The notes under the pieces are model-generated. The model had not been told where the DNA came from and did not search any database. It worked only from the letters and a program-made list of their open reading frames with translations. A stretch of DNA of 64,000 bases from Lithodes maja (lineage: Eukaryota; Arthropoda; Malacostraca; Decapoda; Lithodidae): assembly GCA_037953745.1 (NCBI GenBank), contig JBAKBP010004434.1, positions 62,001 through 126,000 on the forward strand. Reading direction: 5' to 3'. Position numbers and translations under genes: made by a program. Below are positions 9,766 to 20,866 of the stretch, piece by piece (within the stretch, counting starts at the first letter, position 1; every line of letters starts with the position of its first letter).

Positions 9766-12700
9766 CTATCCTGGATCATCAACCCTTGATAGACAATCTG
9801 CTATCACGTTCTCACTCCCGGCAATATGCTGAATGTTGAGATTATACTCTTGGAGCATTAGGGACCACCTGGTCAACCGCATATTCCGATTGTGAAACTG
9901 ATTTAGGAATTTCAAGGGATGATGGTCCGTATAAATCGTCACTACCGGGCCGTAGGCTGGAACATAAACTTCGAAATGTTTGAGCGACAAAACGATAGCA
10001 AGAAGCTCCTTCTCTATAGTCGAGTAATTCCTTTGTGCCGAATTAAACTTGCGAGAAAAGAAGCTCACTGGGTGTTCCAAGCCCTCGGAATCAGTCTGCA
10101 GTAACACTGCCCCGGCACCCACACCGCTGGCATCAGTCGCCAGCTGAAAACTCCTGGAGAAGTCTGGGGCTCTCAAAATCGGATGTGTACACAGCAGGTG
10201 CTTGACTAGGTCGAAAGCCCTCTGACACTCCGCAGCCCAACAGAACTTCACTGACTTCGACAGTAGATCAGTTAACGGTGCTAAGACAGTAGAGTATCCC
10301 CGGATGAAGCGCCTATAATAGCCTATCATACCTAGGAACCGCATGACCTGGCGCTTAGTGGTGGGCCTGGGAAACATATTGATAGCCTGTATCTTGCTCA
10401 GGGGGGGGCACACCCGGACTAACCCGACCACGAAGCCAAGATACTGCACAGTAGCCTTTACAAACTCGCACTTCCTCAGGTTCACCACCAGCCCAGCATC
10501 GTGCAACTTCCCAAACAGGGTCTCTAAGTGCCTTAGGTGATTTTCAAAATCGTCATCATACACTATCACGTCATCAAGGTAGACCGTGCAGTTAGGGATT
10601 TCGTCACAAATATCGTTCATCAGGTTCTGAAACGTGGCAGGTGCGTTCTTAAGCCCATAAGGCATTACGTTACATTGGTAGGTCTTGCCATCTACCACAA
10701 AACCACAAACTTGCTTAGCTCGGTCCGACAGGGGTACTTGCCAGTAGCCTTTTACAAGATCAATTTTAGTAAGGTACTTTGCATTCCCTATCTTGTCCAC
10801 GCTGTCGTCAACTCGAGGCAAAGGGTAAGGGTTGGTAGTGGTCAAGCCATTTAGCCTACGAAAATCTATGCAGAACCGCACCTTGCCGTCAGGTTTTGGC
10901 TGCAACGTGACGGGTGATGTCCACTTCACATAACCTTCAGTGATCATCCCTCTCTCAACCATGTACTTTAACTCCTCCCGTAAAGCTGGCAACTTTACCG
11001 GGGGCACACGGTAGGGCACTGACTTGAAGGGCACATTATCACCGACGTCCACGTCGTGCGTTACCTGAGTAGTGAGACCTGGGTGTTCGGCGAAAACAGA
11101 GGGGTATGACCTGAACAGGCCTAGGACAGCAGCACCCTGGTGCTCAGGCAGGTGACTTACAGCTTGCCTAGCCTCTTGTTCAGTATTCCCCGCCCACTGT
11201 TCCGCGGAAATGACACAGTCCCAGCTATCCTCCTCAGCAGCATGACTGTCCCCACCTCCTTCTCCACCCTGGCCGCTGCAGGCCAGCACAGGGACAGTGA
11301 GAGGCTCTGAGGGGCGTCTCACATACTCTTTCATGAGGTTAACATGACATAACTGATGTTTTTTTCTACGGTCAGGTGTTGCAACGAGATAATCAAGGTC
11401 GGACAGTTTCTTAGCCACCACATACGGCCCAATGAACTTGGCAGAAAGGGGGTGTCCAGGCAAAGGTAAAAGCAACATTACCTCCTGACCCACCGAAAAC
11501 TCCCGAAGCTTCACCTTGGCGTCATACTGGTGCTTCATGACCGCCTGTGCATTAACCAAGTTATTACCTGCCGCTGCCATGCAACCTATAAGTCTCTCCC
11601 GGCTCTCAAGGATATATTTAAGTACAGACCCCGGCTTCTCTTCGCCCTCCCAGATCTCTTTCACCATACTTAAAGGTCCTCTCACATTATGGCCAAAGAC
11701 TAGTTGATTTGGACTGAACCCCAGGCTCTCTCCTGCGACTTCACGTGCAGCGAACAGAACATACGGCAGACCCAAATCCCAATCAGTGTCATGTTCTGCA
11801 CAGTAACAGTGTAGCATACTCTTCAGGGTCGAGTGCCACCGCTCCAAGACTCCCTGACTCTCGGGATGGTAGGCTGACGACACTACAGAACATATACCGT
11901 GCAACTGAAGGGTTTGCTTGAACAATTTGGATGTAAAATTGCTCCCCTGGTCTGACTGCACCTCACGTGGAAATCCATAACGGGAACAGAACAATAATAA
12001 GTTTTTAACAACTGCCTTTGCCGAGCCGTTTCTCATGGGGTATGCGTCCGGGTATCTCGTAGCCACATTCATGATTGTCAACAGGAATTTATTGCCACTA
12101 CTAGTAGGCGGGAAAGGGCCAACCAAATCTACTACAACTTTGCTGAACGGAGGCCCGGTGACAGGTATGGGAAACAAAGGTGCCTTCGGGATTGTCTGGT
12201 TAGGCTTCCCCGTTGTCTGGCAGGTCGCACACCCAGCCACCCATGCACAGACATCAGCCTTGACCCCAGGCCACCAGAAAAACCTGCCCAATGCCGCCAA
12301 TGTTTTTGTTACCCCCAAATGACCCGCCACCGGCACATCATGCGCCAGACACAATAAGGACTCTCTATACTTATTTGGAACAACCACCTGGTCTACTACC
12401 CTCGCACCGCCCTCCCACTTCGATTTTGGGTCTAGAAATCTGCGGTACAATATCCTGTTGAGCCTAAAGAAATCTCCCGGCTTCGCATCCCCATCTTCCT
12501 CCAACTCTATGGCACCATTGCTATAACGAGCTAGGCTAGCGTCTTGCAGCTGCTGCTCACTAATGTCCCTGGGCGTCAATGCATCAAGATGGTTTTGTAA
12601 TAAGACATTACCCCGGCTAGTAGGCTCTACTGCCTTAGTGGCTCTCGCTACAGCTCTTGCCTCACGCGAAGTCTTACCCAACTCTGCCTTGTTACACACC

Positions 12701-14864
12701 ATATCTGGGCCAGAGTCAACTCCCGTGTTTATTATAGGTCCAAGTACCGAATCACCGAGAAGTGCAGCAGAATCAATGTCCCTTTTCCTGCCCTTAGCAA
12801 CCTTCTCCTGATCCTTCCTCCACTGTCCCCGAGGTTGAGTGCTAGGCTGTGCAGGAGCCGCAGAGCGAGATCGGGTTACCACACAGGCCATCTCATCCTG
12901 TTGGCACCTCCCAACCCATTCCCGATTCTCACCATCCACGTCGGCCGCCCTCTCGGCAACGACTAAGGGTGGAGTCCCGGAAGTGGGCACCGCAAAGTCG
13001 TTGCCGAGAAGAAGGTCGACGCCCTCAACTGGCAAACACTCAACGATCCCTACATCCAGCTCCCTGCACACCTCTCCCACTCTCAACTCCAACCTCACAA
13101 GTGGGTATGACCTCGTAGCATTTATACCCTGCACCACAACAACTCTGGCCGCATTTATCGGTTTCCCTGTGAAGTTCCTCAACAAAGTTTGCGAAGCCCC
13201 CGTATCCCTCAGCAAGTCAAGCCTCCATAGTTCACTCCCCAGCTCACAAACCCGTGTCCCCGATGGCTACAGAAAGTGTCCCGGACAGGTGTCGAGCCTT
13301 CCGTACGCTTCTTTACCGCGTGTGCCTCAGCTGCTGACAACCTACCCCGGGCAGTTGCTGCAGCCTTCAGAGACACACCGATACTGTGAACCAATGACAC
13401 CGGCTTAGCGGGAGTGTTACTAGGGCACTCACGTGAATAATGGCCTAGCTTCTGACATTTGTAACATTTCACATCCCCAATGGGCTTCTTCCCTTGTGCG
13501 GGCGAAGAAGGGGCCTGACCTTTAGTAAACGGGAGAGGCTTGTGTTTGTAGGTGTCATTAGGTGCAATGCATTTAGTGTGGTTATGTGTGTCATAGGATT
13601 TGTTATTATCGAAAACTCTGGTGGGTGGGGTATAGCGCCCCTTCTGCCCTGACTCAGCCCTCTGAGCGGCACCGCAACCACGAATCAATGATAATCTGAG
13701 GTCTGCCATCTTGGCAGCCTCCTCTACTGTCTTGGGACATTTTTCCTTAATGTTCAGCGTTAGATCGGTTCCAGTACATTTGTAAAACTGTTCCAGATAG
13801 AAAAGTTGCTTAATTTCCTCAGCCGACTCTGCGTGCTCGGACCGAAACCAGTTATTACCTGCATCTGTTAAGTCCCGTGCGTGCTCCATAAAACTGACGT
13901 CGCTCTTCTTATTCACGCCACGGAACTTCAATCTATAAGTTTCGGGTTGCAGTTCGTAGGCCCGGAGCACAGCCTCCTTCACCAGTCCATACACTACACT
14001 CTCGTCCAGTGACAGTGCATCGTAGGCTTTCAACCCCTTACCCACTAGACGTGATGAAACTAATGCTGCCCATTTAACCTCCGGCCAGTCATACTCACGA
14101 CACTTCTTTTCGAAACGAGCAAAAAACTCAGTCACTGCTGTCTCATCAAATGCGGGTACTAACTTAATTAAATGCGAAAGTGAGTCTGTAACCCGGTGCC
14201 CACCACCGAGATGACGCCCCGTGGTCTCTACTCTAGACTTCTCGACATCCATTTCAGCCTGGTACCTGGTTGCATCCTGATTGGCTTGGATTCTAGCAAC
14301 CTCTATGCGTTCTATACTAGCCTGTTGTATCTGAGTCTCCTGCAGCTTAAACTTAGCTAGTTCTAGCTGAAATAACATCTCAGGAGACAGGCCTGGGGGG
14401 GGAGAGCACAAAATGGGGGATCCACACCGAGACGTGTTTACGGGTAAGCCAGCTTGCCATTGAGAACCCTCCTGCTGCATCGTGCTAAGCCTCGCTGGCT
14501 GAGGGCCCAGCTCAGGGGTAGAGTGGAATGGAGGCTTGGAGGGAACCCCCCAAGACCCCACTCCACCCACCGCCCCATCGCCATCACCCAACAAACATGC
14601 CACCAAATTCTTCTTGGGCCAACTGTCAGGACAGTCCCGCCCCAAAACCGTGGCTAAACAGCGAAGACCGTAACAATCAATAGCCTGCAGGCGCTGTTCG
14701 GTCAAAGGTGTCTGCAAAAATGCCCGGGCATCCCTCTCTCCACTTATAACACTCCCCTCCCTAAACATCTGTTGTACTTGCTGGTTACTAGGCTGTACCG
14801 TGTTATCCTCCCCCGTAAATGATGAGTCATTAGACATAGTGCTGGTTATACAATTGCTGTTCAT
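9766..14864 (-). pseudogene. Gag-Pol of element B, single-base frameshift
   Basis: Gag plus the start of the protease reads from 14864 to 13209 (551 aa). The remaining protease, integrase, RT and RNase H read from 13215 to 9766 (1149 aa) in another frame. The break maps to a C run at 13237-13240, which has four C where A, C and D have five. Because the other three copies read straight through, this is a 1-base deletion (or a sequencing error in a homopolymer) and not a programmed frameshift. Domain order and motifs match copy A: zinc knuckle, DTGASQ, D-X58-D-X35-E integrase, YLDD RT, RNase H. It could still be mobilised in trans by a copy such as A. Confidence 0.92.
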
Positions 14865-15090
14865 AAAAAAAAAAAAGTGCTTATTACTAATTGCAGTCTC
14901 GACTCACAAAATGTTAAAGATGCTTGAATGACTCTACTCTAGACACCCCCAACGAAACAATCTGCAAGTCCACCAATACAATAATGACACAATAAAAATT
15001 CCTCCAATATGCAAGAAAATTCTAGCCAGCTCTACTAGGTAGCATAGAATAGTTCTCCAAAAAACATGTGATAGGATACTACTGAATCTT

Positions 15091-15104
15091 GTGCAAGGTC
15101 GCCA
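15091..15104 (-). other. Primer binding site of element B
   Basis: TGGCGACCTTGCAC on the minus strand, three bases inside the 5' LTR edge, identical to copy A. Confidence 0.75.
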
Positions 15105-15107
15105 TTT

Positions 15108-16933
15108 TGTTACGGCTGGATCGGCAATACATATTCGGGATTCTTGATCGTAGGACAGAAATGGCTTATGTGACAACGACACGCTCGATTCCAGTCCCAA
15201 ATACTATATGCTCCAGACAACAAAAGCACCAACGCCCTACAGAGTTATCGTCTATGGTAACGAGGTACCTTAACTCGGCGAAAGTGTACAACAGGGGTAG
15301 GCTATGAGGCTAAACTCCCTCAGACATTTATAGGTTACGTTATTACTAAAGAAATGCAATACTCAAGAAACTACGTTAATATTAAGCCTCTAATAATGTA
15401 GAATAGAAGCAGGCTAAAGGTATGACAGTGAAATGCTAAATGTCAAATGTACACGCCTACTTGAAAGCGCATGCACTAGAATAACTGTCCCCTACTAACA
15501 TGCACTAGCATGTAGCATACAAGATGTTCATGATCCAGTAGATACCTAATAATACACATGGAAGGAACATAAATAGTAGTCACTTATTATAAGAATGAAT
15601 CTATACTTGGAATAACTAAAAGGTTGCAGGCAACAGTACTGCGCCGGTAGCCTACTACCGCATAGGCTACTTCGCTTCTCTCACTCTGTCTCCCCTCTGA
15701 GTCCGTATGCGCCCTACGCAATAGAACTCCGGAAACAGCAGCAAAACGACAGTGCAGTTAATTGATACATGAAAGTATTAATAGTGTTGTCTAGTGTGTG
15801 AGTAATGTGTATTGTAAAGTGTTATGTACATAAACTTAAAGAGAGCTGCAATGCATAGTAAAATAAAGATATCACCCACTCATCATCCCCATGTGTTCTA
15901 GCTAGCAGGCCAAGTCACAGGAACAACGAGTCCCAGCACCGAAAGCGAGAACCCAGGAAAAGACTGCAGAGAACACAAGGACAGATAAATTACGTTACTC
16001 TACTATACCGGCACTACGAGCGAGCTGTAGTCTCTGGTACTGCACTCGCTCCTGGCTCGGTAGGCAAATCAAGGCTAAGTCCTCGCCCCTCTACAGACAA
16101 CTCCTGGGCATGGTCGGGCTCTTACACATGGCACTAGTCTAGTCACAAATTGGATGATGAGCTGGGCATATAACTCGTGAACATGTAGAACGTTCACCAA
16201 CTATCCTCATCAAGAAGATCGCTGTTCACATTAACCCCTTAAATCTAATACATGTAAATATATGCTTGTCCTAAGAGTAATACGAGAGGTGAGTGCTGAA
16301 ACTCCTTTAGGACCTCAAGGGAAGGGTATGCATTTAAATAGAGAGAAGAATGAAATGAGAGTAATGTCGTCAGAGAGAAAGAGTGCAACCGTGAGAAATT
16401 GGGAGAGAGGGCAAGGGATGTTAGAATCTCAAAGGTTCTAGGCAACCTGATCATGGAACACACAGCGAGCCTCCAGGCAATGTGCAGTACGAGAACATGG
16501 GCAACCCAGGCAGCATATGCAGGCGGCAATGGACTACCAACGCTGTCGCACCTAGCTATAAGCGCAGGGCTGCCAACCGGTCCATACGTCTGGCAACCAC
16601 CCCCCCGGCAGCGCGGCGCATTGCTACCCTCTCGCTCTGAAGTCTAACTCACTCTCTCTCTCTGCATTCCTATTGTCTTATCTATCAACTTCTCTATTGA
16701 TACTACATATTAAATGGAAGGTCTCGACATGGCTTAAAACAAAACCCACCACTGGTTAGCACATGACGAGACCTTTGCAGAGATACAAAGAACATAGTTA
16801 TACGTTGTCACACTCAATATAAGCAGCAGCACGGCACAGCGGCACAGCGGCACAGCGGCACCGCACCGCGGCGGCACAGTGGAGTACCAAGGAGTACAAT
16901 CAGGTTAAGTTGCCACGCACTGGGTGCGTCACA
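15108..16933 (-). repeat. 5' LTR of element B
   Basis: 1826 bp, TGTTACGG...GCGTCACA, followed by TATATATA. It pairs with 7658-9484. Confidence 0.94.
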
Positions 16934-17283
16934 TATATATACCACAGCACACCGAAATGCCAAAACAAAATACCCTCATTGTTCCCTGATTAAATACCAC
17001 TGTATGAATATTCCCATATTCAAAATATGCTACATGGGGCAATGCCTGTTGAGTTAATTGTTCAATAGGTGGCGTTCTGAGAGTGAGGGTCCGAGTCTGG
17101 GGGTGAGACTGTGAGGCGCGGAGGCGGAGCAGCTTCAGAGATGGGATTTCTTCGAGCCGGGGTGCTTCGCATGTCTCACTCCCTAGACTGGAACAAGACC
17201 TCACTGGCCTCACTGTGTTCAGCGGTTGAGTGTGCAGGCTGTCAGCCTATGCCCGAGAGGGAATATTTGTAATATAGAAAACA

Positions 17284-17326
<43 letters not shown>

Positions 17327-17351
17327 CAGTATATACTGTATATATATATAT
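16934..17351. repeat. TA-flanked ~350-bp segment with an A-rich tail, unclassified (possible retroposon)
   Basis: TATATATA (16934-16941) is followed by about 335 bases of unique sequence (16942-17276), partly GC-rich. It ends in an A-rich tail near 17277-17292 and then runs into a second TA-rich tract (17293-17351). The layout, target repeat - body - A tail - target repeat, is what a SINE or truncated LINE insertion would give. The stretch GGGTCCGAGTC near 17088 weakly resembles a pol III B box. I do not recognise the body and found no convincing coding frame. Confidence 0.4.
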
Positions 17352-17497
17352 TAGGGTGGTCCTAATTTTTTTTTTTTTAATGTTAAGCTCTCACCCTGCC
17401 AAAGTGTTCCATTGGTCCCAAAAACACCCCAGCCAAAAAATAAATGAAATCCTTAACATTTAGGGGTTTCCCAGGGGGGTCAAAGATTCCCCCCTTG
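17352..17497 (+). repeat. Left terminal inverted repeat of transposon G
   Basis: Begins TAGGGTGGTCCTAA, followed by a T run, and ends GATTCCCCCCTTG. It matches the reverse complement of 20312-20471 over nearly its whole length; the right copy carries about a dozen extra bases near its tip. Confidence 0.9.
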
Positions 17498-17850
17498 CGA
17501 ACATTTCCGGAATTTATCTGTGTGCAGCTTACAATGGGAAGACAAAAGGTATCTAGCGACTTGTGGCAACTGGTTCACTTTACGAGAGTATGAACATACG
17601 AGCAGTCGAGCACCAGTTACACTGTAGTAGCGAGTGAGCGAGGTTGTGTTTGTGTCAGCAGCTACCAGCTACTCTCCCTGCTAACGTAATTTGCTCTAAT
17701 TACATGTCTACTTGCCCATTTTTCTCAGGGAAAAATTGAGCTACAGACAAAACAAAGCCAGTTTTGGATAGCCAAAGACCATATCTTCAAGACTAAAGAC
17801 CATTTTAAAACAGTAACATCAATAATAAAGAAAAAGTTGGGAAACGTCCC

Positions 17851-17953
17851 CTTAACATTTAACATTTGTTTCATTTCAGTTGTGTGTATTAGCATGGCAT
17901 AAATTGTGTATTAGCATGGCCTAAATTAACATTTAACATTTGTTTCATTTCAG
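17851..17953 (+). other. Duplicated 3' splice-site-like segment before the transposase start
   Basis: The phrase AACATTTGTTTCATTTCAG occurs twice, ending at 17879 and 17953, as part of a roughly 74-bp tandem duplication. The second copy lies 11 bases before the ATG of the transposase. A pyrimidine-rich tract ending in CAG suggests a 5' UTR intron acceptor. Element G2 has a similar acceptor just before its ATG. Confidence 0.5.
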
Positions 17954-17964
17954 TTTCATTCAAA

Positions 17965-20178
17965 ATGGAAAGAAGGGAAAAAGATGTTTACTTGCTTGGA
18001 CCTTCAGACAAACTGGCTGGAAACAAGCTGCCTTCAAATAAGCAAGCAGTTGGGAGGTTCCTGTACATTCATGTGAAGGAAAAGAAAACAGTTAGAGAAG
18101 CGTCGACAGCGGTAATTCGCGAGGTTGTCCAATTCTGGGAAAGAGCAAGAATACCGACAAAACCGCAACAGCACGCCATCAAGAAGATGGAATCCCTATT
18201 TGCGGAATATAAGTGTTTAAAAAAGCACAAAGACCGCAAGACAAATACACAAAGAACGAATGAAGACAAATTTCGCGAGAAGTTCGACGACCTCTTTGAC
18301 ATTGCTCATGCTGAAGCAATGACAAGAATCACCGTTGAAGAAGATCGACAGTTTCTGATTGCCCAACGGGAAAAGGGAAGAAGAGGAACAATGGCAGGGC
18401 TAGATTTGGTTCTAGCAGCTAAGGAAGAAAGAGCAAGACAGAGAGTGCAAAGCCAGAAACGAAGACGAGATCAGGCAAACGAAGAACCCGGACCTTCTTC
18501 AAGTGTGGCAGTGCTTGCAAGTTCATCGTCTTCCAGCGAATCCAGCAGTGATGATCAACCTGATGAAACTGAAGCAGTGTTTGCCACCCCACCTCCTCCA
18601 AAGCAAGCGAAGATGAACATTGTGACGCCATCGCTGGCAGCTGCTTTGGACAGAACGAAGTTGTCCGACAGAAAAGCTGCCTTCGTACTCGCCGAAGCAG
18701 CAAAGAGCTTGGGGCACAACGTGGAAGAGCTCAACATAAATCGTTCTTCCATTCACCGCCACCGAGAATCCCACAGAATGAACTTTGCCCGCTCCGTTCA
18801 GGATAAATTTGATCCCACTGTCAGCCTGACTGTCCACTGGGATGGAAAATTAATCCCAGCTTTAACTGGCAAAGAGCAAGTGGACCGATTGCCAGTGTTG
18901 GTTTCTGGGCTTGGAGTCGACCAGCTTCTTGCAGTTCCAAAGTTGGGAAGTGGCACTGGGGCAGCTCAGGCCGATGCTGTGGTAAACGCACTGCAGGAAT
19001 GGGATATAACTGATCGTGTTGCAGCTATGTCCTTCGACACAACATCTTCGAACACTGGCCACATCTCTGGAGCGTGCACCCTCATCCAGCAGAAGTTGGG
19101 AAGAGAGCTTCTATTCCTAGCTTGCCGTCACCACGTCTTGGAATTGCTTGTGGGGGCTGTCTTCAGCACCTGCATGGTGTCAACTTCCGGTCCCGTAGTT
19201 CTCCTCTTCAAAAGATTTGGTCAGAAGTGGTCGTTAATGGACCAGTCATCTTACCAAACAGCAGAGAAAATGGCGAACTTTGCTTTGTTCGAACCCGACA
19301 GAGACGATATCTTGAAGTTTGCCAAGAAGCAGCTCCAAGAAAAGCAACCCAGAGATGATTACCGCGAATTTCTAGAGCTGTGTGTCTTTTTTTTGGGTGG
19401 TATTCCAGAAGGAGGAATATCTTTCAAGTCTCCAGGACCAATGCATCATGCAAGATGGATGTCAAAAGTAATCTACTCTTTGAAAGTGTGGATGTTCTCT
19501 GGCCAATTCAAATTGTCAAAAAAAGAATCACATGGCTTGGAAAGAGTCCTTGTGTTCATCGTCAAATTCTATCTGAAGGCATGGACAACTGCAACAGATG
19601 GAGTTTCAGCTCCTGCTTCTGACTTGGCACTATTGCAACAACTTACTGCATTTGAAGAGTGTGACAGCCAAGTGTCTAAGGCCGCCAGCAAGAAACTGGC
19701 ATCTCATCTTTGGTACCTCTCAGAGGAACTGATCGGACTCTCTGTTTTTGATGCCACCGTTCCGCTTGATGTGAAGAGAAGGATTGTACAGAAGATGAGC
19801 GAAGAAGAAGGGCTTGAAAATCCACCCAAGAGAGCAGTCGTCGATCTGCAAGAAATCCGAAATAAGACTCTGGACGACTTCGCCTCCATGAACTCCTTGC
19901 TCCTCTTCACTCGCCTGGGTCTTTCGACAAGTTTCTTGGAGGCAAACCCAGCATCTTGGGAAGATCTTGAGGACTTCAAGACAGCAAAGGCCATCGTCGG
20001 AGCACTGAAGGTCGTCAATGACCATGCCGAACGTGGAGTGGCTCTCGTCCAGGACTTTAGCGGATTGCTAACGAAAGGGGAAGAGCAACTCCAGTTCCTT
20101 CTTCAAGTTGTCGGAGAACACCGAAAGATGTTTCCAGACTCCAAGAAATCTACCCTGACAGCGACCAGGCAACAATGA
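17965..20178 (+). CDS. hAT-like transposase of element G (737 aa)
   Basis: Probable cut-and-paste transposase with an RNase H-like fold. The N-terminal part (1-150) is basic and helical, with LFDIAH and EEDRQFL motifs. A Lys/Arg-rich stretch and a Ser/acidic linker follow (about 160-200). The catalytic-like core shows HWDGKL (D about 292), FDTTSSNTG (D about 357), CRHH of CxxH type (about 386), ARW (about 497) and LWYLSEE (E about 585). The series D - DxxxxN - CxxH - RW - E is the hAT layout, but the usual hAT C-terminal dimerisation motif is not evident, so the family is divergent. The ORF lies between perfect-looking TIRs and is unbroken. It is clearly homologous to the 742-aa protein at 33074-35302. 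The superfamily call is inference; a domesticated host role is not suggested. Confidence 0.8.
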   Translation: MERREKDVYLLGPSDKLAGNKLPSNKQAVGRFLYIHVKEKKTVREASTAVIREVVQFWERARIPTKPQQHAIKKMESLFAEYKCLKKHKDRKTNTQRTNEDKFREKFDDLFDIAHAEAMTRITVEEDRQFLIAQREKGRRGTMAGLDLVLAAKEERARQRVQSQKRRRDQANEEPGPSSSVAVLASSSSSSESSSDDQPDETEAVFATPPPPKQAKMNIVTPSLAAALDRTKLSDRKAAFVLAEAAKSLGHNVEELNINRSSIHRHRESHRMNFARSVQDKFDPTVSLTVHWDGKLIPALTGKEQVDRLPVLVSGLGVDQLLAVPKLGSGTGAAQADAVVNALQEWDITDRVAAMSFDTTSSNTGHISGACTLIQQKLGRELLFLACRHHVLELLVGAVFSTCMVSTSGPVVLLFKRFGQKWSLMDQSSYQTAEKMANFALFEPDRDDILKFAKKQLQEKQPRDDYREFLELCVFFLGGIPEGGISFKSPGPMHHARWMSKVIYSLKVWMFSGQFKLSKKESHGLERVLVFIVKFYLKAWTTATDGVSAPASDLALLQQLTAFEECDSQVSKAASKKLASHLWYLSEELIGLSVFDATVPLDVKRRIVQKMSEEEGLENPPKRAVVDLQEIRNKTLDDFASMNSLLLFTRLGLSTSFLEANPASWEDLEDFKTAKAIVGALKVVNDHAERGVALVQDFSGLLTKGEEQLQFLLQVVGEHRKMFPDSKKSTLTATRQQ

Positions 20179-20311
20179 GTGGCTAGCGACCATGATACCC
20201 CTGCCTTAGAGCAGCTAATACCCACAAACTTGTCGTGGGGGGACCTGGAATGCTAGCTGTAGTGATTCCCGACATTTATTGTACATTTCTGTATATTGCC
20301 CGGTATATGCA

Positions 20312-20471
20312 CAAGGGGGGAATCTTTGACCCCCCTGGGAAACCCCTAAATGTTAATGGATTTCATTTCTTTTTTGGCTGGGGTGTATTTGGGACCAATG
20401 GAACACTTTGGCAGTGTGAGAGCTTAACATTTAAAAAAAAAAAAAATCATGTATAGTTAAGAACCACCCTA
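20312..20471 (-). repeat. Right terminal inverted repeat of transposon G
   Basis: Ends ...AACCACCCTA, the inverse of the left end, and is followed by (TA)n. The inner border is CAAGGGGGG at 20312. Confidence 0.9.
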
Positions 20472-20530
20472 ATATATATATATATACTGTATATATACAT
20501 ATTTATATATACGGTATATAGGGTTCCATG
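20472..20530. repeat. TA-rich tract between transposon G and the foldback element
   Basis: Imperfect (TA)n with interspersed CTG and CGG bases, then a short non-repeat phrase before the hairpin arm begins. Confidence 0.85.
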
Positions 20531-20776
20531 TCAGTTGAACCAGTACCACTTCAACCAGTGCCACTTTAACCAGTGCTAACTCAACCAGTGGCCACTTCAA
20601 CCAGTGACCATTTCAACCAGTGACCATTTTAACCAGTAACCTAACCTAACCTAACTAACCTAACCTAACCTAACCTAACCTACTGGTTAAAATGGTCACT
20701 GGTTGAAATGGTCACTGGTTGAAGAGGCCACTGGTTGAGTTAGCACTGGTTAAAGTGGCACTGGTTCAACTGACCT
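20531..20776. mobile_element. Foldback (hairpin) element with telomere-like loop
   Basis: The left arm (20531-20636) and right arm (20683-20776) are reverse complements of one another. Each is made of degenerate 15-16-base tandem units around CAACCAGTG. The left arm has one extra unit. The loop is a TAACC array. Arms made of tandem repeats around a short centre are typical of foldback elements. It is flanked by TA-rich DNA on both sides and has no coding capacity. Confidence 0.85.
20637..20682. repeat. Telomere-like (TAACC)n array, about 9 units
   Basis: Continuous TAACC units with one unit short of a C. The complement is TTAGG-type (GGTTA phase), the telomere repeat of most arthropods. Here it forms the loop of the hairpin element. 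Confidence 0.9.
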
Positions 20777-20782
20777 GTCACC

Positions 20783-20838
<56 letters not shown>

Positions 20839-20866
20839 CGGTATATAGATATATATATATATATAT
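20777..20866. repeat. (TA)n microsatellite left of element C
   Basis: After CTGTCACCGG the sequence is TA-rich up to the LTR of element C at 20867. Confidence 0.93.

Larger units (their letters stand above)
7658..16933 (-). mobile_element. Gmr1-like LTR retrotransposon, copy B (9276 bp, complete)
   Basis: Both LTRs (1827 and 1826 bp), PPT, gag-pol and PBS are present. TA repeats flank both ends: ...TATAT on the left and TATATATA on the right, so a target duplication cannot be separated from the microsatellite. Its LTR-end repeat is made of CGGCACA/CGGCACC units and is shared, with small shifts in order, only by its own two LTRs. This supports an independent insertion. Gag-pol is broken by one missing base. 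Confidence 0.94.
17352..20471 (+). mobile_element. hAT-like DNA transposon G (3120 bp, complete)
   Basis: Long terminal inverted repeats (17352-17497 and 20312-20471) begin TAGGGTGG and bracket one transposase gene. Eight bases on each side are ATATATAT, compatible with a hAT-type 8-bp target duplication, though the TA context makes this ambiguous. The first five bases fit the hAT terminal consensus YARNG. ORF and both ends appear intact, so it may be autonomous. A related element lies at 32801-35635. Confidence 0.85.

Noticed and set aside
13209..13240. Programmed gag/pol frameshift in element B
   Set aside because: A, C and D read through in one frame with five C; B has four. The simplest reading is a 1-base loss or sequencing error.
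17965..20178. Transposase of G as a domesticated host gene
   Set aside because: It lies between intact TIRs and TA flanks and has a close relative in another transposon, so a mobile-element gene is the simpler reading.
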